NCBI RefSeq assembly: GCF_000974425.1
Contig: NZ_CP010429.1
Coordinates: 2,170,001-2,234,000 of the forward strand
DNA: 64,000 nt
Source of the DNA: Spirosoma radiotolerans
Lineage (GTDB): Bacteria > Bacteroidota > Bacteroidia > Cytophagales > Spirosomataceae
Direction of reading: 5' to 3'
Within the stretch, counting starts at the first letter, position 1; every line of letters starts with the position of its first letter. This document shows, in pieces, positions 9,600 to 18,246 of the stretch. The translations under genes and the position numbers were made by a program. The notes under the pieces are model-generated. The model made no database searches. It was not told the DNA's origin and saw only the letters and a list, made by a program, of their open reading frames with translations.

Positions 9600-9697
9600 G
9601 GAGTAGATAAGTTAGCCAGGAACCTGTTTTAGGTCATGGGCCGATGGTTGGCTGCTGTTATGTGTAAGCAGCTTACTCACGTACTGACCGTAAATTC

Positions 9698-10552
9698 ATG
9701 AATATACTGACGTTTGATATTGAAGAGTGGTTTCATATCCTCGATAATGCATCGACCCGTACGGAGGCTGAGTGGAGCCAGTACGAGACGCGGATTTACC
9801 AGAATATGGATCGCATTTTTCAGCTTCTGGACGAAACCAACAGCCGGGCAACGTTCTTTTGCCTGGGATGGGTAGCCGATAAACACCCCGATATCATTCG
9901 GCGAATCGACGCGGCTGGCTACGAAATCGCGACCCATTCGTATGCGCATCAATTGGCCTACGAACAGACACCGGCTGAGTTTCAGGCCGATCTGGAGCGG
10001 TCTATCAAGCATTTGCAGGATTTGACGGGCAAAAAAGTCCGGTCCTATCGGGCACCAGGCTTTTCGATCAAGGAATTTAACCGCTGGGTATTTCCGATTC
10101 TGCTGGAGCAAGGTATTGACATCGATTGCTCCGTATTTTCGGCCCGGCGTTCGCATGGGGGCGACGCATCGCTGAATATGTTTTCGCCCGGTTATCTGAA
10201 CGTGGAGGGTACGTTGTTAAAAGAATTTCCGATCAACACGGCCGCCGTGCTGGGGCAGGATTTGATCTTTTCGGGGGGCGGGTATTTTCGATTGTTCCCG
10301 TATCGGGTCATCAAAGGCTTTATGCGACGCTCCGATTATGTAATGACCTATTTCCATCCCCGCGACTTCGATGCCGAACAACCCATGATTCCAGGGTTGA
10401 GCCGCGCCAGACGATTCAAGTCGTATTATGGGCTGGAAAACTGCCTGCCCAAGCTGAAGAAGCTGCTGCTGGAGTTTCCCTTCGTCGATTTGTCAGAAGC
10501 CGACAAACAGGTTGACTGGGCAAATGTGGTTCGGCGGGATGTGAAACGGTAG
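9698..10552 (+). CDS. Polysaccharide deacetylase (NodB fold, DUF3473-type)
   Basis: 284 residues. The NodB domain opens with TFDIEEWFH, giving Asp7 and neighbouring acids. The metal-binding pair is in THSYAH (His80 and His84), and RAPGFS (Arg118) and YFHPRDFD complete the catalytic groove. The long C-terminal stretch after the NodB core matches the family often linked to exopolysaccharide loci (DUF3473). Such enzymes remove N-acetyl groups from hexosamine units with a divalent metal. No signal peptide is visible, so it is probably cytoplasmic and acts on a precursor. Its stop codon abuts the stop codon of the convergent GT4 gene with no bases between. Confidence 0.88.
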   Translation: MNILTFDIEEWFHILDNASTRTEAEWSQYETRIYQNMDRIFQLLDETNSRATFFCLGWVADKHPDIIRRIDAAGYEIATHSYAHQLAYEQTPAEFQADLERSIKHLQDLTGKKVRSYRAPGFSIKEFNRWVFPILLEQGIDIDCSVFSARRSHGGDASLNMFSPGYLNVEGTLLKEFPINTAAVLGQDLIFSGGGYFRLFPYRVIKGFMRRSDYVMTYFHPRDFDAEQPMIPGLSRARRFKSYYGLENCLPKLKKLLLEFPFVDLSEADKQVDWANVVRRDVKR

Positions 10553-11707
10553 TTATTTTTTCCTGACCACCTTTGTGTATTCATCCAGAAGCTGCTTGGC
10601 CACAATATCGATATCATACTTTGCCTTCAGTAAAGCTGTTGCGTTTTTGCTGACTTGCTGGCGCAGTTGATCGTTGCCAAGGAGTTTTTCCAATCCGTCC
10701 CGAACGGCTTCCGGTGTTAAGCTAGTTAGGAGCCCGGCCGCTTCGTGGGCGCGAATAACCTCGCCAAAGCCTACCCGGTCGGATACCAGTGTGGGGGTTC
10801 CGGCAGCCATCGCTTCGAGAACAGCCATCGAAAAGCCTTCCGAGTAGGAGGGTAGGGTAAACAGGTCGGCATCAGCCAGCGCTGCTTTTTTGTCATCACC
10901 TGTGAGCATACCAACCATCCGGATGGAGTCGCTAAGATCATGCTGGGCAATGAATTGACGAGCCGTGGCTTCGTACCCATCATCGGAGCCTGCCAGGGCC
11001 AGCACGGTGTCCGGATGTTGCCGAACATAGTCCCGGAAGCCCGGCAACAGTAAATCAAGTCCTTTCTTGGCGTTTAAGCGGCTCATGAACAAGACTAATT
11101 TCCTGTCCATGGGCAGGCCAAACTTCTGACGAAAGCTACCTTTTGGCGGGAGCGTCGTGAAATCGCTCATCTTCACCCCATTGGGAATAATGACGATGTT
11201 GGGGTGAGCATGCCCGAGATACCGTAATACATCGGCCTGCTCATCGACATTGTTTATCTGAACCAAGTCCGCCCGCTCTAAATAGGCTTTCTGGGCCAGC
11301 CTATCCATAAGTTGCTTTTTCCAGTTATTGTGCGCATACACCCACCGATCCAGCACCCCATGAATGGTGATCACTTTGGCAACGGATTTGTCGATCATGA
11401 AGGGTGCCAGCACCCCAAAATGCCACAGTCCATGGCAATGAATCAGATCATATTCGTGCGCATGCTGCTTGAGAAATTGATAGAGTTCGCCGGAAAATTC
11501 ACGAAAAAAGCGACTGATAACCGGCGTTCGCTGGCACAGAATGAGCCGCGCCCCCTCGGGTAGCGGATAAGGCTTTTCGCCCGGAGAAATTGGACTAAGA
11601 ATATCTACCTGATGCCCATACCGGAGTACGACTTCTGTATGATCGAAAATAATCTTGGGAGGGCCACCTGCCTGCCAGGTGTAAGCGCAGATATTTAAAA
11701 TTCGCAT
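10553..11707 (-). CDS. Family 4 glycosyltransferase
   Basis: 384 residues with the two-Rossmann GT-B layout. The N-terminal half begins MRILNICAY and carries AGGPPK, the usual acceptor-side glycine loop. The C-terminal half holds LFMSRLNAKKGLDLLL and the nucleotide-sugar motif PSYSEGFSMAVLEAMAAG, the EX7E element of retaining family 4 enzymes. It is the distal gene of the long minus-strand cluster, 64 bases after the O-antigen ligase-like gene. It meets the deacetylase gene tail to tail. Sugar specificity is unknown. Confidence 0.92.
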   Translation of the reverse strand: MRILNICAYTWQAGGPPKIIFDHTEVVLRYGHQVDILSPISPGEKPYPLPEGARLILCQRTPVISRFFREFSGELYQFLKQHAHEYDLIHCHGLWHFGVLAPFMIDKSVAKVITIHGVLDRWVYAHNNWKKQLMDRLAQKAYLERADLVQINNVDEQADVLRYLGHAHPNIVIIPNGVKMSDFTTLPPKGSFRQKFGLPMDRKLVLFMSRLNAKKGLDLLLPGFRDYVRQHPDTVLALAGSDDGYEATARQFIAQHDLSDSIRMVGMLTGDDKKAALADADLFTLPSYSEGFSMAVLEAMAAGTPTLVSDRVGFGEVIRAHEAAGLLTSLTPEAVRDGLEKLLGNDQLRQQVSKNATALLKAKYDIDIVAKQLLDEYTKVVRKK

Positions 11708-11771
11708 ATATACCGCGAAATAACCGATTAATTCTTGATTTTACGAACCACGACAAACAGTAGGCTACGCA

Positions 11772-13154
11772 TCAAATGGATTGAGCCGTTGGGACAACAA
11801 CGAACTCTTCGTGTTTATTGACAGGCGCTTTGTTCGATAAATAGGCTGGAAATAAGTGCTCAACGCCGACAAACCGAATCATCAGGGACAGCGGAAACCA
11901 AAAAGAGATTTCATTGGGGCGCCCATTTGTAAATAATTGAACGAAAACAAGGAGGTAGAAGTACGCCAGAAAAGTGCTTAAATCATTCGGGTTCTTCCGC
12001 ATGATTCGTATGGCATCATAGAAAACCAAGCCATTGATGCCCCCGAACAGAAGCAGGCCCGGGATGCCATGATTAGTAAAGGCTTCAACAATGGGAACAT
12101 CCAGGTACGTATACTTGTAGCCGTAGCCAAGAATTAACTTATGGATGTGCTCGCCCGACAGGGAATTGCGAAGGAAGACACCACTGACCGATCGGTTGGC
12201 TGCCGAATCGTCCAGAACCGCCTGGTAATCAGCGCCCTGCGCTTTCATTCCTAACAGAGCATACACGTTGTCCAGGTTTTTTGCTAAGAAGCCCGACACG
12301 TAATCATACAGAACGAGATAGATGGTGTAATACCGCTGAAAAAAGTAGATAATACCCATAAAACCAACCACCATGATTAGAATGGGAATGGGTTTGACAA
12401 GACTACGGACGGCCGTGCGAATCTGAGCGGGCCGAACGTTGAAATACATAAATAAACTGACGGCAAGAATGAGCGCTACTATAGCCGACCGTGTTTGCGT
12501 CAGCACCAGCACGGCCAGGTTGACGGCTCCCGCAAAGAAACAGAGCAGTTTAAAGATGACGTTGGATTGCGGTCGGAACAAGCCAATAGCACAGGCAATA
12601 ATACCAATGAAGGCGTTCCGGGAAAACACGTGCGGGTTCCCCGAGCCTTCATCCCCATTATTTAGGGTAATGGTTGCCCGTTGCCCAATGGCCCAGGTAG
12701 GGTCGGTTATCAGGGCATAAATAAGTCCCAGGTTCGATACCAGCGTAAAGAGCACCACAATGGGGATAAATACCGGAATGATATCGTTGGGAATATTGAT
12801 CAGCAGAAACAGAAAAATCAGGATATAGGCGAAATAGATCATATCCTTGTCATATTCGTCAAAGCCGGGCACGCCATTGAAAAAGAACATGTAGAAGATA
12901 ATGAGTAGCAAAAAGCTGATGCCTATCCAGAATGTGGTCGTATTAGGCCGATATAACCGACGAAATATCGTGAATGGAATCATCAGCAATAGACCACCCG
13001 CCAGCGCTGCCGCCGTAAAGGTTGTGCTCGCTGGAGCCAGTTTCATGGTTTCCCGAAAAAAGAAAATAAGCGGGTAACCATCCACAATAATACAGATACC
13101 GACAACCATTCGCATATAGTTGAGTGTCTGCACAAAGCGAATGAAATTGTTCAT
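11772..13154 (-). CDS. O-antigen ligase/polymerase-like membrane protein (WaaL/Wzy)
   Basis: 460 residues with ten or more hydrophobic segments and a larger non-membrane loop roughly between residues 285 and 350. The segment LVLTQTRSAIVALILA matches the conserved membrane signature of the WaaL/Wzy_C family. These proteins join or polymerise undecaprenyl-linked glycans at the outer face of the inner membrane. Because the cluster also encodes an ABC exporter, a ligase role (joining finished chains to lipid A core) is as likely as polymerase. The family does not separate the two by sequence alone. It lies between two glycosyltransferase genes. Confidence 0.82.
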   Translation of the reverse strand: MNNFIRFVQTLNYMRMVVGICIIVDGYPLIFFFRETMKLAPASTTFTAAALAGGLLLMIPFTIFRRLYRPNTTTFWIGISFLLLIIFYMFFFNGVPGFDEYDKDMIYFAYILIFLFLLINIPNDIIPVFIPIVVLFTLVSNLGLIYALITDPTWAIGQRATITLNNGDEGSGNPHVFSRNAFIGIIACAIGLFRPQSNVIFKLLCFFAGAVNLAVLVLTQTRSAIVALILAVSLFMYFNVRPAQIRTAVRSLVKPIPILIMVVGFMGIIYFFQRYYTIYLVLYDYVSGFLAKNLDNVYALLGMKAQGADYQAVLDDSAANRSVSGVFLRNSLSGEHIHKLILGYGYKYTYLDVPIVEAFTNHGIPGLLLFGGINGLVFYDAIRIMRKNPNDLSTFLAYFYLLVFVQLFTNGRPNEISFWFPLSLMIRFVGVEHLFPAYLSNKAPVNKHEEFVVVPTAQSI

Positions 13155-13224
13155 GTAAGCCTACTGGTTTATAGTTTGTACTATGTCTTTTGAGCTGATC
13201 ACGATAACGGATCAACTGGCTAAA

Positions 13225-14121
13225 CTACTGCCTGGATCGGTTCAGTCGGAGCCGATGCTGAACGTAGCCAAATTCACCTTTGAGAATAAACGTCAATAAT
13301 TTACGCAACCGGCTATACCGTTGCCAAAAGGCAGCGCCCAGTGCTGAGGTCAGCATCGGTTGATACCGGTCTCGTACCATCTGATGTTCCTGAAGCCCTA
13401 CTGTAGCCGCTATGGTTGATGATTTGGCATCGGGCTGCACCCGAAATCCGCCCCAAAAGCCGTTTACGTGTCGGAATCGCATGCCGGGCTGTACACCCAG
13501 ACGAGCCACAATTTCGTAATCAATCACAAACCGAAGGCTTTCATCCAGCATACCAAACTGGATCAGCCGCTCACGTCGGATAAACAGGGATTGATTAAAC
13601 ACCTGCATGCCTTCGTAAATATGACATTCAACGGAGAAATCGGGTGCTCGCATCTCTTCCAGAATAACGTCTTCTTCATCCGTAATGTACATGTCGCCGA
13701 AAAAAACGTCGGTATCCGGTGCTTTACGCCAGGCGTCGGCTACGCACAGCAGAGCGTTTGGGGCAAACACATCATCCGAATTCTGAAAGGCAACATAATC
13801 GCCCGTTGCCCGTCTGAAGCCCTTATTGATGGCATCCGTCTGTCCTTTGTCTTTCTCACTGACCCAACCGGCGAGATAGGGCTCGTACTTTTTTATGATC
13901 TCCAGGCTACCATCGGTAGATCCGCCATCCATTATGAAATACTCCAGATTTGGGTAATGCTGGTTGAGCACGCTCAAGATAGTACGCTCCAGATACTGCG
14001 CCTGGTTATAGGAAGGCGTAACGACCGTTAATTTCGGGTAGGCTTGTGCGTTCGCTGATTTCGCCAACGGACGGTAGGATTGCGTTACAAAGGAACGAAG
14101 GGATTGGGATGCCTGGCTCAT
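13225..14121 (-). CDS. Family 2 glycosyltransferase
   Basis: 298 residues from the ATG at 14121, chosen because it sits eight bases after the stop of the upstream GT4 gene. An in-frame ATG at 14181 would force a 52-base overlap and add a non-conserved tail. The GT-A core shows LTVVTPSYNQAQYLERT, FIMDGGSTDGS, and the nucleotide-binding NSDDVF. The C-terminal part is rich in basic residues. It belongs to the minus-strand glycan operon that runs from 15239 to 10553. Donor and acceptor are unknown. Confidence 0.92.
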   Translation of the reverse strand: MSQASQSLRSFVTQSYRPLAKSANAQAYPKLTVVTPSYNQAQYLERTILSVLNQHYPNLEYFIMDGGSTDGSLEIIKKYEPYLAGWVSEKDKGQTDAINKGFRRATGDYVAFQNSDDVFAPNALLCVADAWRKAPDTDVFFGDMYITDEEDVILEEMRAPDFSVECHIYEGMQVFNQSLFIRRERLIQFGMLDESLRFVIDYEIVARLGVQPGMRFRHVNGFWGGFRVQPDAKSSTIAATVGLQEHQMVRDRYQPMLTSALGAAFWQRYSRLRKLLTFILKGEFGYVQHRLRLNRSRQ

Positions 14122-14129
14122 GCAGTCAA

Positions 14130-15239
14130 TTAGTGGAGAGATTGGTAGACCTCTAATGTCTGTCGGGCTGTTTGATCGCACGAAAAGTTGCGCAATCGCT
14201 CCGTGCCTTTCCGGCGTAAGTCTGCCTGAAGAGCATCATCTGTCAACACACGTTCAACGGCCCCGGCAATGGAGTCATCATCTTCAGGATCGAAGTACAA
14301 AGCCGCATCGCCACCCACTTCGGGTAGTGAACTTCGATTGCTTAACACCACCGGACAACCACTGCTGTAAGCCTCCAGCACCGGAATACCGAAGCCTTCG
14401 TTGAGCGATGGAAAGACAAACGCGCGGGCATGCCGATAGAGGGCGATCAGACTGGTATCATTGGCCGGTCGATAGTGAACACGATTGACGAGCCCAGCCG
14501 CGTGAAACAAGGCTTGTTCATCCTGACTAAAGACACCACCTCCTGCACAAATAAGGTGCAAATCGGGGTGGCGATATAATACAGGCTGGATAGCCCGAAA
14601 AAAGCCATCGAAATTTTTGTACAACCCACGTTTGCCAACATACAGCAGATAAGGCGCTTCTAAAGGCGCGGCAAGCGTTTCAGAAGCGGGCAACGACTCA
14701 CCCAGCGTGGTGCCCAGATGAATCACTTTTATCTTTTCCGGCTCAACGGGGAAAAAGCGCAGAATTTCCTGCTTCGAGAATTCCGAAACCGAAATAATGC
14801 AGTCGGCCCGACGCATTAACTGCTTTTTCAGGTCGTACAAGCCTTCGCCTACTTCCGGATACTGCTTGCCATAGCGTTCGCTGGTGGCGTCGTGAAAGGT
14901 GAGCACAAAAGGCTTGCTACCAATGGCATTCAGAAAATACCGATGGTAGTATGTAGGATGAAAAATGTCGAATTTGCCCGCCTTTACCCGTTGGAGGCTA
15001 TAGAGCCGGTTCAGTACGGAGGCAATTCGGTGGGCGTTCCGTACCTGTGCCAGACTCCGGTAGCGCAGGTGGCGACTGAACGACGTTTGATCGAGGTATT
15101 CGTTATTGGATAACCGAAGCGACAGTTCAAATTCGATATCGGATCGTTTAGCAAAAGAACGCATCAATTCGAAAAAATAACGTGAAACGCCCCCGTAGGA
15201 TACGCCCGTGAACGATTGATGGTCGTAGAGTACTTTCAT
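14130..15239 (-). CDS. Family 4 glycosyltransferase (mannosyltransferase-like)
   Basis: 369 residues, GT-B fold. The N-terminus MKVLYDHQSFTG..YGGVSRYF is typical of the mannosyltransferase-like branch found in O-antigen clusters. PYLLYVGKRGLYKNFDGF marks the second domain and PSLNEGFGIPVLEAYSSG is the EX7E donor site. It appears to lead a sub-operon: a 113-base spacer lies before it and holds a TAnnTTTG element on the minus strand at 15293-15300. The mannose assignment is only by resemblance. Confidence 0.92.
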   Translation of the reverse strand: MKVLYDHQSFTGVSYGGVSRYFFELMRSFAKRSDIEFELSLRLSNNEYLDQTSFSRHLRYRSLAQVRNAHRIASVLNRLYSLQRVKAGKFDIFHPTYYHRYFLNAIGSKPFVLTFHDATSERYGKQYPEVGEGLYDLKKQLMRRADCIISVSEFSKQEILRFFPVEPEKIKVIHLGTTLGESLPASETLAAPLEAPYLLYVGKRGLYKNFDGFFRAIQPVLYRHPDLHLICAGGGVFSQDEQALFHAAGLVNRVHYRPANDTSLIALYRHARAFVFPSLNEGFGIPVLEAYSSGCPVVLSNRSSLPEVGGDAALYFDPEDDDSIAGAVERVLTDDALQADLRRKGTERLRNFSCDQTARQTLEVYQSLH

Positions 15240-15292
15240 GAAGGGAAATCTACAGCCCAGCCGGGTTGTATTTTTCTGAGATGATTTACCTG

Positions 15293-15300
15293 CAAAAATA
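15293..15300 (-). promoter_or_regulatory. Candidate -7 element TATTTTTG before the 15239 glycosyltransferase
   Basis: Exact TAnnTTTG on the minus strand, 53 bases ahead of the start codon at 15239, within the only sizeable spacer in this part of the cluster. No clear -33 TTG. It could restart transcription for the 15239-10553 genes. Confidence 0.4.
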
Positions 15301-15352
15301 GACTTATTGATTGATAAAACCTTGCCAGCCGGTTATTATTCGGTGAGCGGCC

Positions 15353-16366
15353 TCAGTTTATGACAGGAATATGAACCCGGTCAATAAAACGGGTCAGGCG
15401 TTGCAGGGATTCTCGGGCGGTATGTCGCCAGCCGCGCAACACGACTGGTTCCGGTTGGTTGCCATAGGCAGGCTTTATCGTATCAATAGCCAGTGCCTGA
15501 TGGGCCTTGAGCTGTTGACGGTAACTGGTCACTAAGGAATCAATCGCAGGCTGTTGTGTAAGCTGAAGCCGGTTCTGATAAGGGAAAAATCCCTCGTCAG
15601 GGTTTTCCAGACCTTTAAAATTAATAAACTGCAGGGGTTGATGCGAGCCTGCGGGACCAGATACCTTCCAGATGCTATCGGCTTGTTGAATGGTTCGTTC
15701 GGGGAGATTCCAGAGCGCAACATGCCACCCCGGATTTCGGATAACGTGTACATCCCGGAAGAAGACGGGGACATGCATCAGCCATAACTGATCCAGACAG
15801 AGACCGGCGCAGAAGTCGATAAAAGCTCGCTCGCGTACCCGATCATCCCACCAGGCCAACAAGCGGTCGGTCTCGGCTGATCGGCGAAAGGCTAGAAAAT
15901 CGGCGCTATACAGGCCAACGTTCTGAAAAAACATTTCATCCGGCCAGCAGGAATCGCCCGGACTTTTCGTGATGAAGGGCGTGATTAGCGCGGTTGATGT
16001 CACGAGTTGTTCCCAAATGGAAGACAGGGGGGCCAAAAATTGAATAGACGGATCGGCATACAGCAGCTTATCCTCCTGAGGAAAGCGCCTGAACGCTTCC
16101 GCAATGAACAGCGGCTTGCACGCAGCGGCAAACTCAGTAGGCGTATACTTGGCAGACAGGGATTGCAGGGCGGTAGGTGTCAGCACCTCCCGTACAGGCA
16201 GCAACGGGTAAGGCGAGACAAAACCAGCGGGCAAGTGAGCCGGGTCGTCGGCCAGGCCGATCAAAACCAGTGGTTTGTCGATTGCCCGGGTTGTATGATG
16301 ACTGAAACTGTCTCCCAGCGCGAGCGCCTGGGGCAGTTGACGAATAGTACAGATGGTTAGTAGCAC
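15353..16366 (-). CDS. GT8-like protein with a degenerate DxD motif (paralogue of 19280-20350)
   Basis: 337 residues. It aligns by eye with the protein encoded at 19280-20350 over most of its length: TICTI..LPQALALGDS at the N-terminus, the block LYADPSI, QNVGLYS, LAWWDDR, DFCAGLCLDQLW and VALWNLPER. In the paralogue the central block reads IYFDPDI, a normal DxD metal site; here it is Asp105-Pro-Ser107, so the second acid is gone. The rest of the fold, including the CAGL..DQ segment, is kept. It may be inactive, use another acid, or have a non-catalytic role. It is 18 bases downstream of the GT2 gene at 16385 and is the last gene before the 113-base spacer. Family assignment is tentative. Confidence 0.7.
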   Translation of the reverse strand: MLLTICTIRQLPQALALGDSFSHHTTRAIDKPLVLIGLADDPAHLPAGFVSPYPLLPVREVLTPTALQSLSAKYTPTEFAAACKPLFIAEAFRRFPQEDKLLYADPSIQFLAPLSSIWEQLVTSTALITPFITKSPGDSCWPDEMFFQNVGLYSADFLAFRRSAETDRLLAWWDDRVRERAFIDFCAGLCLDQLWLMHVPVFFRDVHVIRNPGWHVALWNLPERTIQQADSIWKVSGPAGSHQPLQFINFKGLENPDEGFFPYQNRLQLTQQPAIDSLVTSYRQQLKAHQALAIDTIKPAYGNQPEPVVLRGWRHTARESLQRLTRFIDRVHIPVIN

Positions 16367-16384
16367 AGTGGGTGCAAAACTACA

Positions 16385-17410
16385 TCATTCGAGTATATCG
16401 CCCAAAACAGCCAGGTAAGGAGCGTACCAGTTGGCCGATTCGTCGGCGTATCGTTGGTAGTTGCCGCGCTGCAAACTACCCAAAACAGGCCCCAGCCGTT
16501 TCAGGCGATTAGGCGGTAAACTACTGCGCATGATAAAATGGGCCAGCCGCCGGTGAAGCATCTGAAAACCAGGTACATCAGCCGGCAGTCGTTCGGCTAA
16601 TAATTGATTTAGTTTGGTGAGTTGCCCTTGTTTTTGCTGAAGGGGAGCCAGCTTACGAGCCCGATGTCGGGTAAACCGATCCCGCAACAGAATAGCCTGC
16701 TGCGCTTCGACAGGGCGCACACCTACTTGCTGCTGAACGTGCGTTCGATACAATTGCAGGGGTTTGTTAATGTACGAAACGGCATTGCAGGCCGCAGCAA
16801 CCAACGCAATCCAGCCGTCGTAGATGTAATCACCAGGTAAATCAGCCGGTATGGGTAATACATATTTAAGGAATGACCGCCTAATTACCGATGCACAGCC
16901 CATCATTCGATTTCCGTCGAGTAGTACTTCCATGGATTCACCCGAGTGCCAGCGGGCCTGGGCAATTGCGTTGAATCGAACCGCTTCCCACACTCGGCTC
17001 TGGTGGTTTTTCAGGTACTCATCGGTCACCCAGGCATCACAGAAAGCCACCTGCGTATCGGAGTGATGGGACATGTACTGGGTCATAGTCGCAATTTTTT
17101 CCGGTAACCAGAAATCGTCCTGATCGCAGATGTAGATCAGATCACCGGTGCACGCTCCCAGGGCTCGTTCGAAGTTTTTATTTGACCCTAGCCGTACCGG
17201 GTTTTCGAGAATACGTACGGCAAAAGGAGCCTTGGCAGCCAGTTCGGTAAGCAGGTCAATTGTACCGTCAGTCGATAAATCGTCGCAAATGACCACTTCG
17301 TCGGGCAACAACTCCTGCTCGAGTAAGCTTTGCCATTGGGCTGGCAAATATGCCGTACCATTGTAGGTACAAAGTGCAATGGAAATAGAGGGACGGAGAG
17401 ATTGAGTCAT
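16385..17410 (-). CDS. Family 2 glycosyltransferase (rhamnosyltransferase-like)
   Basis: 341 residues from ATG 17410, which lies eight bases after the upstream stop. An ATG at 17491 would overlap that gene by 73 bases and add a non-homologous leader. The core is SISIALCTYNGTAYL, VICDDLSTDGT, and YICDQDDFW, a DQDD motif common in the rhamnosyltransferase-like branch. NRMMGCASVIRR and LPGDYIYDGW are also typical of that branch. It acts in the cytoplasm on a growing lipid-linked glycan. The sugar is not certain. Confidence 0.92.
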   Translation of the reverse strand: MTQSLRPSISIALCTYNGTAYLPAQWQSLLEQELLPDEVVICDDLSTDGTIDLLTELAAKAPFAVRILENPVRLGSNKNFERALGACTGDLIYICDQDDFWLPEKIATMTQYMSHHSDTQVAFCDAWVTDEYLKNHQSRVWEAVRFNAIAQARWHSGESMEVLLDGNRMMGCASVIRRSFLKYVLPIPADLPGDYIYDGWIALVAAACNAVSYINKPLQLYRTHVQQQVGVRPVEAQQAILLRDRFTRHRARKLAPLQQKQGQLTKLNQLLAERLPADVPGFQMLHRRLAHFIMRSSLPPNRLKRLGPVLGSLQRGNYQRYADESANWYAPYLAVLGDILE

Positions 17411-17418
17411 GCCAACGA

Positions 17419-18246
17419 TCAAATTTGATAGCCATACCTGGCGAAAATAGGACGCCAGAAATCGGTTCCATGAATGTCCCAGGCGTGACAACCAAACGGC
17501 AATTTACCATGATTATAGTGTTCAATTGCCCATTCTGGATAAAATTCAACGGAAAAATGGAGGGCCTTCCGATAAGGGGGTATACGCAGACGAGGCCAGT
17601 ATCGATTTACTTCAATGCTCCAAAAAACATCTTCGTGGTATTGGTGCATGGCAATCTGGTTATACTCGGCAATCTTTCGCTCAAATCGCTTCAGCTGTTT
17701 CAGCATGTTCGGTACGCGCCGGAGTGTCAGACCGCCATTGCCAACACCATTCAGGTTAATAATTTCGCGGGGTGTTATACCGTCGGCTTTTTTTAGGTTG
17801 AGCCAGGTGGCTACCCGCTGCCGAAGGGTGAAATCGAGTTGATCGAACCAACCCGTAAAATCCCGGTCACGCAGCCAGGGAGCGCCAATGTAGTCATAGT
17901 TCTGCTGGCACCAGTAAGTCAGATCATCCTGAAAAACAAAGGCATCCAGTTGATGAATCAGCAGGTATTCCTGGTCGGAAAACGCTTTGTAAAATTCTTC
18001 GGAAAGCATCAGGCGATTGTAACCGTCAATGCTGTTAAAATAACCGTCATCGAAGGTACGGACCTGTAGGGAAGGGGCAATCTGAGAGTAGGCAGAAACG
18101 TCCAGCGAATGGGGAGCCGCCAGCAGAATCGGGTAGTTTCCCAGTACCCTTGCACATTGCGTCAGGGCAATTTGCTCATACGTAGTGAGTTGGGGTTTAT
18201 ATACGGGTAAAACTACATTTACGCGCGCAGAGGTCGGCTGCTTCAT
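17419..18246 (-). CDS. DUF5672-type putative glycosyltransferase
   Basis: 275 residues from ATG 18246, which overlaps the stop of the GT9 gene as ATGA and so suggests coupled translation. A longer start at 18315 would overlap by 73 bases. The sequence VNVVLPVYKP, the block LLIHQLDAFVFQDDL, and YDYIGAPWL, together with GNGGLTLRR, match the DUF5672 family, found in glycan clusters and predicted to be a glycosyltransferase with a QLDAF..D metal site. The final part, HQYHEDVFWS, resembles the acid-containing end of GT-A enzymes. Biochemistry for the family is scarce, so the activity is inferred. Confidence 0.78.
   Translation of the reverse strand: MKQPTSARVNVVLPVYKPQLTTYEQIALTQCARVLGNYPILLAAPHSLDVSAYSQIAPSLQVRTFDDGYFNSIDGYNRLMLSEEFYKAFSDQEYLLIHQLDAFVFQDDLTYWCQQNYDYIGAPWLRDRDFTGWFDQLDFTLRQRVATWLNLKKADGITPREIINLNGVGNGGLTLRRVPNMLKQLKRFERKIAEYNQIAMHQYHEDVFWSIEVNRYWPRLRIPPYRKALHFSVEFYPEWAIEHYNHGKLPFGCHAWDIHGTDFWRPIFARYGYQI

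Noticed and set aside
9640..9680. GCTGCT/AGCAGC hairpin before the deacetylase gene
   Set aside because: Only six pairs and no T tract; not distinguishable from chance.
14122..14181. Earlier start for the GT2 at 13225
   Set aside because: It overlaps the upstream gene by 52 bases and adds nothing conserved, while ATG 14121 sits just after the upstream stop.
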